From: Candidatus Aphodovivens avistercoris
Lineage (GTDB): Bacteria; Actinomycetota; Coriobacteriia; Coriobacteriales; Eggerthellaceae
NCBI GenBank assembly: GCA_018710945.1
Contig: DVIW01000039.1
Coordinates: 1 to 64,000 of the forward strand
DNA: 64,000 nucleotides
Reading direction: 5' to 3'
Shown here piece after piece: positions 16,325 to 24,013 of the stretch (positions are counted from its first letter, which is position 1; every line of letters starts with the position of its first letter). Both the position numbers and the translations under genes were made by a program. The notes under the pieces were generated by a model that saw nothing but the letters and a program-made list of their open reading frames with translations, was not told the DNA's origin and ran no database searches.

Positions 16325-17125
16325 TCAGTCCTTGTCCTTAGAAGTTTCGCTGGGGCCATTATGCGGCATCGGCGCGGGCTGCGTTTCGTTCTGCGCGGTT
16401 TCACCACGAGCCGCGCCATCGTCGGAGCGGCCCAGCAGCGTGCGCACGCGCCTCATCACCGCAGGCGCCAGGTCGGCCTCCTGCTTCGTCTTCAGACCCA
16501 ATCGCACGCTGGCGTAGCGCAGCGTCACCACGGTGGCCACGCACAGCACGCCGGCCAGCGCCAGCGGGCAGGAAAGCTGGGCCAGCACGACGTACACTGC
16601 CGCGCCGCCCAAACCCGCCACGGCGTAGTAGTTCGACGGGCGGAACACCGCCGGCGTCTCGCCCACGCAGATGTCGCGCACCACCCCGCCGCCCACGGCC
16701 GTGATGGCGCCCAGGATGATGGACACCACGATGCCCGAGCCCGCCGCGAACGCCTTGCTGGCGCCGGCCAGCGCGAACAGCGCCACCGACAGCGTGTCGG
16801 CCAGCATCACCGCGCGATCGAGGTTCTTGAACAGCCCGCGGAAGTAGAACACGAACAGGCACAACAGGATGCAGATGACGATGAGGTCGGGATGCTCGGT
16901 GAAGTAGACGCCCTCGTCCTGCAGGATCATGTCGCGGATGAGCCCGCCGCCGTAAGCCGTGACGAGCCCCAGCACCACCGCGCCCACGGTGTCCAGCTTG
17001 CGCTCGCAGGCGAACAGCGCCCCGGTGACGGCGCCCACGATGATGGAGAAGTAGTCGATGCCCCACGGCACGGTGAGCACCTGGCCCGGCGAGAGCAGGG
17101 CGCCTATGATCGCCGCGATGTCCAT
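16325..17125 (-). CDS. TRIC/UPF0126 family membrane channel protein
   Basis: 266 aa. Two tandem UPF0126 repeats, each with three membrane helices and a Gly-Gly-Gly-x-x-Arg-Asp motif (GGGLIRDMIL near residue 60, GGGVVRDICVGETPAVFR near 145), plus a seventh helix; this matches bacterial TRIC-type trimeric cation channels such as YicG. The C-terminal ~50 aa are hydrophilic and probably cytosolic. It is the first gene of the TRIC-rlmB-nyn run. Substrate ion not determinable from sequence. Confidence 0.85.
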   Translation of the reverse strand: MDIAAIIGALLSPGQVLTVPWGIDYFSIIVGAVTGALFACERKLDTVGAVVLGLVTAYGGGLIRDMILQDEGVYFTEHPDLIVICILLCLFVFYFRGLFKNLDRAVMLADTLSVALFALAGASKAFAAGSGIVVSIILGAITAVGGGVVRDICVGETPAVFRPSNYYAVAGLGGAAVYVVLAQLSCPLALAGVLCVATVVTLRYASVRLGLKTKQEADLAPAVMRRVRTLLGRSDDGAARGETAQNETQPAPMPHNGPSETSKDKD

Positions 17126-17241
17126 CCGATAGCCTTTCCGCCCTCTTCTGCTCTTCCGCCCTGCCGTCGAAGCGCCGGCCCGCCGTTGGATCCCCCCTGC
17201 CGGGGCGGCGGGTGCGCCGACGCTTCAGTATAGCAGCGGCA

Positions 17242-17250
17242 TGGTAGAAT
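17242..17250 (+). promoter_or_regulatory. extended -10 promoter for nth
   Basis: TGGTAGAAT fits the extended -10 form TGnTAnnnT. The identical 9-mer occurs at 23428 before the cupin gene. No convincing -35 is visible. Divergent TRIC starts at 17125. Confidence 0.55.
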
Positions 17251-17373
17251 CGCCTGCGGAAAGCCCCGGGCGCGCCGCCGACCCGCAACGCCGCGACGCC
17301 GGCCCGGACGAAGCCGCCCCCACCCCCGCGCGCCGCCGTGCCGGACGGGAGCGCCCAAGCGAAAGGATGCCCG

Positions 17374-18036
17374 ATGCCGCGCGAGAACCTCACCCAGAAG
17401 CGCGAACGCGCCGCCCAGATCGAAGCGCGCATGTTCGCCCACTACGGGGAAGGCGCCTGCTCGCTGGACTACGCCACGCCCTTCACGCTGACCATCGCCG
17501 TCATCCTGTCGGCCCAGTGCACCGACGCGGCGGTGAACAAGGTGACGCCCGCGCTGTTCGAGCGCTACGGCACGCCCGAGAAGATGGCCGCGGCGCGCCT
17601 GGCCGACATCGAGGAGATCATCCACCCGCTGGGCTTCTACCGCACCAAGGCGAAGAACATCATCGCCTGCGCCCAGACCGTGCTCTCGGAGTTCGGCGGA
17701 GAAGTGCCCAACGACCTGGACGCGCTGCAGAAGCTGCCGGGCGTGGGCCGCAAGACCGCCAACGTCGTGATGTGCGAGGCGTTCAAGAACCCCCAGGGCA
17801 TCGCCGTGGACACCCACGTGTTTCGCATCGCGCACCGACTGGGTTTCGCCACGCGCAACGACGACACTCCCGCCAAGGTGGAGGCGAAGCTGCTGAAAAT
17901 CTACCCCCAGCCCGACTGGCTGTTCATCAACCATCAATGGGTGCATTTCGGAAGGGAGTTCTGCAGCGCCCGGAACCCCAAGTGCGGCGAATGCATCATC
18001 TGCGACCTCTGCCCCAGCAGGGGGAAAGAAGCGTAA
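17374..18036 (+). CDS. nth: endonuclease III
   Basis: DNA glycosylase/AP lyase that removes oxidised pyrimidines in base-excision repair. 220 aa. The helix-hairpin-helix LPGVGRKTANVV contains the catalytic Lys, and VDTHVFR contains the catalytic Asp. The C-terminal [4Fe-4S] ligands follow the C-x6-C-x2-C-x5-C spacing (from CSARNPKCGEC to the final CP). The start at 17374 follows GAAAGGA by 6 bp. Single gene, divergent from the TRIC operon. Confidence 0.95.
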   Translation: MPRENLTQKRERAAQIEARMFAHYGEGACSLDYATPFTLTIAVILSAQCTDAAVNKVTPALFERYGTPEKMAAARLADIEEIIHPLGFYRTKAKNIIACAQTVLSEFGGEVPNDLDALQKLPGVGRKTANVVMCEAFKNPQGIAVDTHVFRIAHRLGFATRNDDTPAKVEAKLLKIYPQPDWLFINHQWVHFGREFCSARNPKCGECIICDLCPSRGKEA

Positions 18037-18100
18037 AGGACGGCGAATGCGCGTCGTTGGGGGGCATGCAGCCGCAGGCGCGCATGCCGCGCCGCAGGGG

Positions 18101-18179
18101 TGCGCGCAAGCCAAGCGCAAGCCGCTGGAGACAGCGCAAGTCAGACGCAGGCAGCCGGGATGCGCGCAAGCCAAGCGCA
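18101..18179. repeat. 19-bp direct repeat, 60 bp apart
   Basis: TGCGCGCAAGCCAAGCGCA occurs at 18101-18119 and again at 18161-18179, inside the 295-bp gap between nth and the TetR gene. Further imperfect GCGCA-rich units surround it. No open frame or terminator with a U-tract is visible; function unknown. Confidence 0.6.
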
Positions 18180-18250
18180 GGCAGCGCATTGGCGGTCCGC
18201 AGCACCAGCGCCCGAAGCTAGACGGTTGTGAACGATCGGTGCAGATTGAT

Positions 18251-18311
18251 AATGTACATATGTACATTCATCTGCCATTCGGCTACGATATTAAATGTAC
18301 AAACGTACATT
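18251..18311 (+). promoter_or_regulatory. double palindromic operator and promoter of the tetR-MFS operon
   Basis: Operator 1 is a perfect 18-bp palindrome, AATGTACATATGTACATT (18251-18268). Operator 2 is AATGTACAAACGTACATT (18294-18311), the same half-sites with three changed central bases. Between them TACGAT (18284-18289) is a plausible -10, 17 bp from TGTACA (18261-18266), which overlaps operator 1. Operator 2 would cover the start point. The arrangement fits autorepression by the TetR protein encoded 20 bp downstream. Confidence 0.8.
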
Positions 18312-18331
18312 ACTGATCCGGAGGAGCCCCC

Positions 18332-18910
18332 ATGGCGGAGAAAACCCAGCGCGCCAAACGCGATCCCGAGGGACGGCGACGCGTCATCGTCGAAGCCGCC
18401 GCCGAGGTCATCGCACGCGAAGGCACGCGCAAGTTGACCCACCGCCGCGTTGCGCAGCAGGCAGGCGTGCCGCTCGGATCCACAACGCAGTACTTCTCGA
18501 GCATCGACGAGCTGCGCCGCGCCGCCCTCGCCGAGCTGGCCCGCCTCATCGAAGAGGACTACGACGAGATGTTCCGCGCCATCGACGCGGCGGGAGGCAC
18601 CGCGCAGGCATACGCCTGCGAGCTCAACGCGTATCTTGCGGACGCAGAGCAGATCGCCATCGACACGGCGTTCTACAGCACGGCGGCCAACGATCCGGAG
18701 CTGCGCGAGCTCGCCCGCGCATCGATCGGCATCTCGATCCGCCGCTCCCTCCCCTACGTCGGCGCTTCGCAAGCCAAGGCGCTTACGATGCTGATGGACG
18801 GCGCGATGATGGAGACCTGCCTTTTGGGAGAGCCGGTCGATCCGGACGCGGTCGACCTTGCCGTCAAAGCCATCTTCGCAACGAAGCCGGATCCCGGAGA
18901 CGCGTGCTGA
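18332..18910 (+). CDS. TetR family transcriptional regulator
   Basis: 192 aa. The N-terminal helix-turn-helix (about 20-65) reads IVEAAAEVIAREGTRKLT, HRRVAQQAGVPLGSTTQYF; the rest is the helical ligand-binding domain. GGAGGAG is well placed before the ATG. The gene sits directly behind two near-identical palindromes and is followed 65 bp later by an MFS drug exporter, so it most likely represses itself and the exporter and is released by an exported toxic compound. The ligand cannot be named. Confidence 0.9.
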   Translation: MAEKTQRAKRDPEGRRRVIVEAAAEVIAREGTRKLTHRRVAQQAGVPLGSTTQYFSSIDELRRAALAELARLIEEDYDEMFRAIDAAGGTAQAYACELNAYLADAEQIAIDTAFYSTAANDPELRELARASIGISIRRSLPYVGASQAKALTMLMDGAMMETCLLGEPVDPDAVDLAVKAIFATKPDPGDAC

Positions 18911-18975
18911 CGCGCATCCCGCTCGAACCGACATCCAATTCCCAACCAAAGCTCCTGAAAGACCAGGTGAAACTC

Positions 18976-20517
18976 ATGGACGGCTTGATTCGCGTGAATC
19001 CGCCCAAAATATCCAGAGCCCGTCGCTGGGCGGCGCTGGCAGTGGTGCTTTTCGGACAGTTTGTCGTGTCCATCGACATGACGGTGCTCAACATCGCTCT
19101 GCCCGATCTCACCGCCGAACTGCAACCTACCTCCGACCAGCAGCTTTGGATCATCGACGTGTACTCGCTCGTGTTGGCCGGCCTGCTGGTGGCGGCAAGC
19201 TCGCTTTCGGACCGCTGGGGCCGCAAGCGCATGATGCTGGCGGGCTTCGCCGTGTTCGGCATCGGATCGGGGCTGATCATGTTCGCCGACACCACCGAAG
19301 CCGTCATCGCGCTGCGCGCGCTTCTGGGCGTGGGCGCGGCGATGATCATGCCTACCACCATCTCAATGGTGCGCAGCATCTTTCTGGACGCGAAGGAGCG
19401 CGCGTTCGCCTTGGCGGGATGGTCAGCCATCGGCGGCCTGGGCATGGCGGCGGGCCCGTTGATCGGCGGTTTCCTGCTGGAGCATTTCAGCTGGCATGCG
19501 GCGTTTCTGGTGAACGTGCCGCTGATGGCGCTGTCGTTTCTGGCCGGCGCGTTCATCCTGCCCGAGATACGCGTGAAGAACCCCGGCGGATGGGACATCC
19601 CAGCTGCCATCATGTCGCTTGCAGGGATGACGCTTTTGATGTGGGGCATCAAGCACGTCGCGGCCATCATGGCCTTCGACGCGACGGGCTTGGCGGCGCT
19701 TGCAGCAGGGCTGGGACTCATGACGGCGTTCCTGATAAGGTGCGCTCGCTCCGACAGTCCCCTGCTTGACGTGTCGCTGTTCCGCAGCAAGCCGTTCACC
19801 GCCGGCATTGTGGCTGCGCTGGGCTCGATGTTCGCACTGGCATCGCTGTCGTTTTTGCTGTCGCAGTGGCTGCAGCTGGTGGATGGGTGCAGCCCGATGG
19901 AGGCAGGGGCTCGCCTGGTTCCCATGGCGCTGACCAGCATCATCGGTGGCGTTGCGGCACCGGCGCTGGCGATGCGCTTCAACGCGCGCAACGTGACGGC
20001 GGCGGGACTGGCCGTTGCGGCAGCGGCGATGATCATGCTCGCAGCGTTCCAAGGCAACCTCACCTACCTGCCCGTCATGGTGTCCAGCAGCCTGGTGGGC
20101 CTGGGCACGGGCGCCTTGGCCGTGGGATCGTCGGTCATCATGTGCGAGACGCCGGTGGAGAAGGCCTCCAGCGCGGCCAGCCTCGAAGAGGTCTCCTACG
20201 ACCTGGGTAACGTGCTGGGCGTCGCCATCCTGGGCAGCATGGCGTCCATCGTGTACCGCCTGGGACTCGATCCTTCGGCGCTGGCCGCATCGGGCCTGGA
20301 CGGAGCCTCCATCGACGAGGCTATGCAGTCGTTCGGCGCCGCCGCGCAGATAGCCCGGCAGACCGGCGCGGCGGAGCTGATGAGCGAAGGCGCGGCGGCG
20401 TTCTCGAACTCGATCATCATCACGAGCTTCGCCGGCGGCATCGTGCTTCTGGCGGTGGCCCTCATCGCGTGGAAGCTCATCCCCCGCGACCTGGACATCA
20501 CGGAGGGCGAGCACTAG
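18976..20517 (+). CDS. MFS transporter, DHA2 (14-TMS) drug exporter family
   Basis: 513 aa with about 14 hydrophobic helices. DHA2 signatures: FVVSIDMTVLNIALPDL in TM1 (motif D1), SDRWGRKRMM in the first cytosolic loop (motif A), and a GPLIGGFLLE motif C in TM5. Related to SmvA/QacA/EmrB-type proton-driven exporters of cationic or lipophilic drugs. I use the ATG at 18976 with AGGTG just upstream; an in-frame GTG at 18967 is possible. Co-transcription with the TetR gene is inferred from the 65-bp gap. Substrate unknown. Confidence 0.9.
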   Translation: MDGLIRVNPPKISRARRWAALAVVLFGQFVVSIDMTVLNIALPDLTAELQPTSDQQLWIIDVYSLVLAGLLVAASSLSDRWGRKRMMLAGFAVFGIGSGLIMFADTTEAVIALRALLGVGAAMIMPTTISMVRSIFLDAKERAFALAGWSAIGGLGMAAGPLIGGFLLEHFSWHAAFLVNVPLMALSFLAGAFILPEIRVKNPGGWDIPAAIMSLAGMTLLMWGIKHVAAIMAFDATGLAALAAGLGLMTAFLIRCARSDSPLLDVSLFRSKPFTAGIVAALGSMFALASLSFLLSQWLQLVDGCSPMEAGARLVPMALTSIIGGVAAPALAMRFNARNVTAAGLAVAAAAMIMLAAFQGNLTYLPVMVSSSLVGLGTGALAVGSSVIMCETPVEKASSAASLEEVSYDLGNVLGVAILGSMASIVYRLGLDPSALAASGLDGASIDEAMQSFGAAAQIARQTGAAELMSEGAAAFSNSIIITSFAGGIVLLAVALIAWKLIPRDLDITEGEH

Positions 20518-20627
20518 GAGGCGAAGCGCGGAAGCGAGCGTGCCGACCGCGCGCCGCTCGTACCCGCCCGAACGGCGACGAGCGGGACGCGCCGGCTGCG
20601 CATCCCCGTCCCGTCGAGCACGCCCCG

Positions 20628-20657
20628 CCCGCCTTCGGCACCGCGACCGAAGGCGGG
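20628..20657 (+). terminator. possible terminator after the MFS gene
   Basis: A perfect 11-bp stem, CCCGCCTTCGG (20628-20638) paired with 20647-20657, has an 8-nt loop but no U-tract. The remainder of the 314-bp gap holds the rubrerythrin promoter. Confidence 0.4.
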
Positions 20658-20752
20658 GCCGCTTCGCGCGCTCCCATGCCCGCCCCCCTTCCTCAACACG
20701 TGTCGCCCGAACGCGTCCCGTCAACGGTTCCCTCACGACGCCGGCCCTGCGT

Positions 20753-20781
20753 TTGCCCCGCACCTCTGCGCACGCTACAAT
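20753..20781 (+). promoter_or_regulatory. rubrerythrin promoter
   Basis: TTGCCC (20753-20758) and TACAAT (20776-20781) are separated by 17 bp. The start codon follows 50 bp later. No obvious PerR-like palindrome is visible. Confidence 0.7.
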
Positions 20782-20831
20782 GGTGACAACCGCGCCCTAT
20801 CGGGAGGGCGCCCGAATAGGAGGGAGCCCCC

Positions 20832-21371
20832 ATGGAGCTCAAAGGAAGCCAGACCGAGAAGAACCTCGAGTACGCGTTCGCCGGCGAGTCGCAGGCGCAC
20901 ACGAAGTACCAGTACTACGCCAGCCAGGCCAAGAAGGACGGCTACGTGCAGATCCAGAACATCTTCCTGGAGACGGCGAAGAACGAGAAGGAGCACGCCA
21001 AGCTCTGGTTCAAGCTGCTGCACGGGGGCGCCGTGCCCTCCACGATGGAGAACCTGGCCGACGCCGCTGCCGGCGAGAACGAGGAATGGACCCAGATGTA
21101 CGCCGAGTTCGCCAAGGTGGCGCGCGAAGAGGGCTTCGCCGACATCGCCGAGCTGTTTGACGGCGTGGCGGGCGTCGAGAAAGAGCACGAGGAGCGCTAC
21201 CGCAAGCTGATGGAGCGCATCGAGGCCGGCGAGGTGTTCCAGCGCGACGACGTGTGCGTGTGGAAGTGCGGCAACTGCGGCCACATCCACATCGGCAAGG
21301 AAGCCCCCGAGGTCTGCCCCGTGTGCGCGCACGGCCGCGAGTACTTCGAGCTGAAGGCCGAGAACTACTAG
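20832..21371 (+). CDS. rbr: rubrerythrin
   Basis: Cytosolic non-haem iron peroxidase that reduces H2O2 in anaerobes. 179 aa in the usual order: an N-terminal four-helix diiron domain with the ferritin-like ligands ([28 protein letters not shown]) and a C-terminal rubredoxin-like iron site CGNC (about 150-153) and CPVC (about 166-169). AGGAGGGA lies 6-8 bp before the ATG. It is a single-gene unit with its own promoter and a perfect-palindrome terminator. It supports an anaerobic lifestyle with oxidative-stress defence. Confidence 0.95.
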   Translation: MELKGSQTEKNLEYAFAGESQAHTKYQYYASQAKKDGYVQIQNIFLETAKNEKEHAKLWFKLLHGGAVPSTMENLADAAAGENEEWTQMYAEFAKVAREEGFADIAELFDGVAGVEKEHEERYRKLMERIEAGEVFQRDDVCVWKCGNCGHIHIGKEAPEVCPVCAHGREYFELKAENY

Positions 21372-21390
21372 GATCGAATCCGATCCGCAC

Positions 21391-21423
21391 GGAAGGGCGC
21401 CCCGCGGGGCGCCCTTCCTGTTT
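21391..21423 (+). terminator. rubrerythrin terminator
   Basis: The 28 bases 21391-21418 form a perfect palindrome (arms GGAAGGGCGCCCCG), followed by TGTTT. It begins 19 bp after the stop codon. Confidence 0.85.
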
Positions 21424-21469
21424 ACGGAGGGGCAATCGCTGCGCGCCGCTGCGTCCTGTTCCCCGCGCG

Positions 21470-22984
21470 CTAGTCCCGCTTCTTCCCCTGCGTCAGCTGG
21501 TAGGCCACCAGCAGCACGGCCAGCCAGATGGGGCCGACGATCACGGCCACCAGGTAGCTTGGGCTGAAGCACATCACCACGACGACGCCCGCCAGAAACG
21601 CGAGCACGACGAACGGCATCACGCGCCCAAACGGCAGCTTGAACTGGATGCACTGCACGGCCTCCGCACCCGTGACGCCCGCGAGCTCATGCGGGCCCTC
21701 GCCCGCCGCCACCTTCTTGCGGAACTTGAGGTGCGTCACCATGATCATGGACCAGTTGATGATGGCCGAGATGGTGGCGATGCTCATGAGGTAGTTGAAC
21801 GCGAACTCGGGCCAGAGGAACACCACCACCACGGCCACCACGGTGACCGCCGCCGAGGTGAGCACGCCCGCCGCCGGCACGCCGCGCTTGTTGAGCGTGC
21901 CCAGGTACTTCGGCGCGTTGCCCTGCTGCGCCAGCGAGTAGAGCATGCGCGAGTTCGAGTAGAGCCCCGAGTTGTACACGCTCATGACCGCCGTGAGGCA
22001 CACGAAGTTCAGAATGCCCGCCGCCGCATGGATGCCCACCGTGTCGAAGATCTGCACGAAGGGGCTCGTCGCGCCGTCGAGGGTGTTCCACGGCACCACC
22101 GCCATGATCACGCCGAGCGCGGCGATGTAGAACACGAGGATGCGCCAGATGATGCCGTTGGTGGCCTTCGGGATGGTGCAGCGCGGATTCTCCGTCTCGC
22201 CCGCCGTCACGCCGATGAGCTCGGTGCCACCGAAGCTGAACATCACCACGCACAGCGCCATGAGCAGGCCCGTCCACTGGCCGTCGCCGGTCTGCTCCAT
22301 GAGTCCGTTGGGGAAGAAGCCGCCCGAGAGCCCCGCCGGCGCGAGGAACCAGTTGGCGAACGACGCGGCGATGCCCGACTCGGTGGGCAGCGCGAACGCG
22401 ATGACCGCCAAACCGCCCAGGATCATGGCGATGACCGCTGCGATCTTGATGATGGCGAACCAGAACTCGATCTCGCCGAAGCGCTTCACGCCGAGCAGGT
22501 TGATGCACATGATGAGCACGAGGAAGAACGCCGCCGACACCCACTGCGGGATGGCGGGGAACCAGTAGTTCACGAACGAGCCCACCACCGACAGCTCCAC
22601 CATCGACACAAGGATGTAGTTGAACCAGTAGTTCCACCCCGACACGAAGCCCGCGCGCTTCGACCAGTAGCGCGTGGCGTAATAGCTGAACGCGCCGGCG
22701 CGCGGATCCTCCACCGACATCTCCGACAGCGCGCGCACGATCATGAACATGACGAAGCCGCCGATGGCGTACGCAAGCAGAATGGCCGGACCGGCCAGCG
22801 AGATGGAGTCGCTCGAGCCGTAGAACAGGCCCGTGCCGATGGCGCCGCCGAGCGCGATCAGCTGGATATGGCGGTTTTTCAGCGACCGCCGTAGGTCGCC
22901 GTCGCGCGGCGCCTCCTGCGCATCGCGCACCGCCCCGCCGCGCAGCTGGCGCGCGGCATCGCCCTTCGGATCGCTTCCAACCAT
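21470..22984 (-). CDS. APC superfamily amino-acid permease
   Basis: 504 aa with about 12 membrane helices. TM1 carries the family consensus HIQLIALGGAIGTGLFYG, followed by RALSEMSVEDPRAGAFS in the TM2-3 region and FSFGGTELIGVTAGETENP near residue 245, all characteristic of amino-acid/polyamine/organocation symporters of the AAT group. The N-terminal ~35 aa are hydrophilic. I start at the ATG at 22984, 6 bp after GGGGAG; longer in-frame extensions upstream overlap the palindromic repeat element and are unlikely. Single gene. The transported amino acid cannot be inferred. Confidence 0.9.
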   Translation of the reverse strand: MVGSDPKGDAARQLRGGAVRDAQEAPRDGDLRRSLKNRHIQLIALGGAIGTGLFYGSSDSISLAGPAILLAYAIGGFVMFMIVRALSEMSVEDPRAGAFSYYATRYWSKRAGFVSGWNYWFNYILVSMVELSVVGSFVNYWFPAIPQWVSAAFFLVLIMCINLLGVKRFGEIEFWFAIIKIAAVIAMILGGLAVIAFALPTESGIAASFANWFLAPAGLSGGFFPNGLMEQTGDGQWTGLLMALCVVMFSFGGTELIGVTAGETENPRCTIPKATNGIIWRILVFYIAALGVIMAVVPWNTLDGATSPFVQIFDTVGIHAAAGILNFVCLTAVMSVYNSGLYSNSRMLYSLAQQGNAPKYLGTLNKRGVPAAGVLTSAAVTVVAVVVVFLWPEFAFNYLMSIATISAIINWSMIMVTHLKFRKKVAAGEGPHELAGVTGAEAVQCIQFKLPFGRVMPFVVLAFLAGVVVVMCFSPSYLVAVIVGPIWLAVLLVAYQLTQGKKRD

Positions 22985-23126
22985 GCGAGCTCCCCATCTA
23001 TCCCCATCGGGCCGCCTGCCCCGCGCCCCGCCGCAACGGCAGTGCATGGGGCGCCCTGTGCCGCCCGGCTTGTTCCCTGACCGCGCTATTGTACGGCAGA
23101 GCGCGGGACGCCGGGACAAAAGGCCG

Positions 23127-23366
23127 CCCCAACAAACAGCTTTTTTGCTATTTCGACTAGGTTTTTGCGAATCTTGGGGTGCCGGAGGCCTTCGAACGCG
23201 GGTTTCGCAGCCAACGAGAGGAAGCTGTGCGCGCTGGAATTTTCCCGACCTGGGGTTTTGCGGGCTGCTGCGCCTTCGGCAACGCACCGATGGCGCTCGC
23301 GAGGGCTTTGCGACCCCAACTTTCGCGTTTTTCGTTTCGAAATCTCACTTTTGCTGTTTGTTGGGG
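23127..23366. repeat. dispersed imperfect-palindrome element, copy A
   Basis: A 240-bp element bounded by perfect 14-bp inverted ends CCCCAACAAACAGC / GCTGTTTGTTGGGG. Inner blocks are also inverted relative to each other (ATTTCG, TTTTTGCGAATCTTGGGG on the left against CCCCAACTTTCGCGTTTTT on the right), with a conserved central CGACCTGGGGTTTTGC. A second copy lies at 46221-46459. It occupies the gap between the divergent APC permease and cupin genes. No transposase or convincing target-site duplication is seen. Confidence 0.85.
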
Positions 23367-23427
23367 TTGGAATCGCTGGGGCGACAACGCTGGGACGAGG
23401 AACGCGGAGGGCGGCGCATCTCCAAGA

Positions 23428-23436
23428 TGGTAGAAT
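23428..23436 (+). promoter_or_regulatory. extended -10 promoter for the cupin gene
   Basis: TGGTAGAAT, identical to the nth extended -10 at 17242, lies 78 bp before the start codon and just outside the palindromic element. No clear -35. Confidence 0.5.
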
Positions 23437-23513
23437 CTCGCCAAGCGCACGCCACGGGCCTAGCCAGGCGCGCGGCGCGCCAAGGCGGCGGGCAACCGGA
23501 GAAAGGGGCATTC

Positions 23514-23975
23514 ATGTACGAGAACAACGAAGGCGAGTACGGCAAGTACATCATCCAAGACCTGCAGGCGCCGCAGACCGGCACGCCGGAGTTCCAAGAG
23601 ATGTACAAGCGCTTCTCCAACCGCATCCTGTGGATCGACGGCAACGTGTGCCCCGGCGCGTTCCAGATGAACACCGCCTGGTACTACGCCGTGCCGGAGA
23701 AGGACCCGGTGTTCGAAGAGCATTGCCACGACGCCGACGAGCTGATCGGGTTCTTCGGCAGCGACCCCGACGACCCGTACAACCTGCACGCCGAGCTGGT
23801 GGTGACCATCAACGGCGAAGAGCACCGACTGACGAGAAGCAGCCTGATCTTTTGCCCCGGCGGCATGCCGCACATGCGCATCAGCATCAAGCGCGTGGAC
23901 CGGCCCATCTTCCACTTCTCGGTGGTGACCTCGAGCAACTACGACAACGGCGCCTACGACACCGGCGACGAGTAG
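23514..23975 (+). CDS. cupin-fold protein of unknown function
   Basis: 153 aa, soluble. The stretch EEHCHDADELIGFFG resembles cupin motif 1 (two His and an acidic residue for metal), and FCPGGMPHMRI resembles motif 2 with its His, separated by about 45 aa. I therefore call a single-domain cupin, probably metal-binding. The start follows GGAGAAAGGGG. The lipoprotein nuclease gene begins 38 bp downstream and may be co-transcribed. No substrate can be named. Confidence 0.75.
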   Translation: MYENNEGEYGKYIIQDLQAPQTGTPEFQEMYKRFSNRILWIDGNVCPGAFQMNTAWYYAVPEKDPVFEEHCHDADELIGFFGSDPDDPYNLHAELVVTINGEEHRLTRSSLIFCPGGMPHMRISIKRVDRPIFHFSVVTSSNYDNGAYDTGDE

Positions 23976-24013
23976 CCGCCGCGCGCCGAAGCGAAACGGG
24001 AAAGGAACGCACC

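Noticed and set aside
23127-23366. Reading frames in both copies of the palindromic element giving PQQTAFLLFR and FCESWGA
   Set aside because: Similar peptides appear on both strands because the element is palindromic, and the frame is lost between the copies in the second half; coding is not supported.
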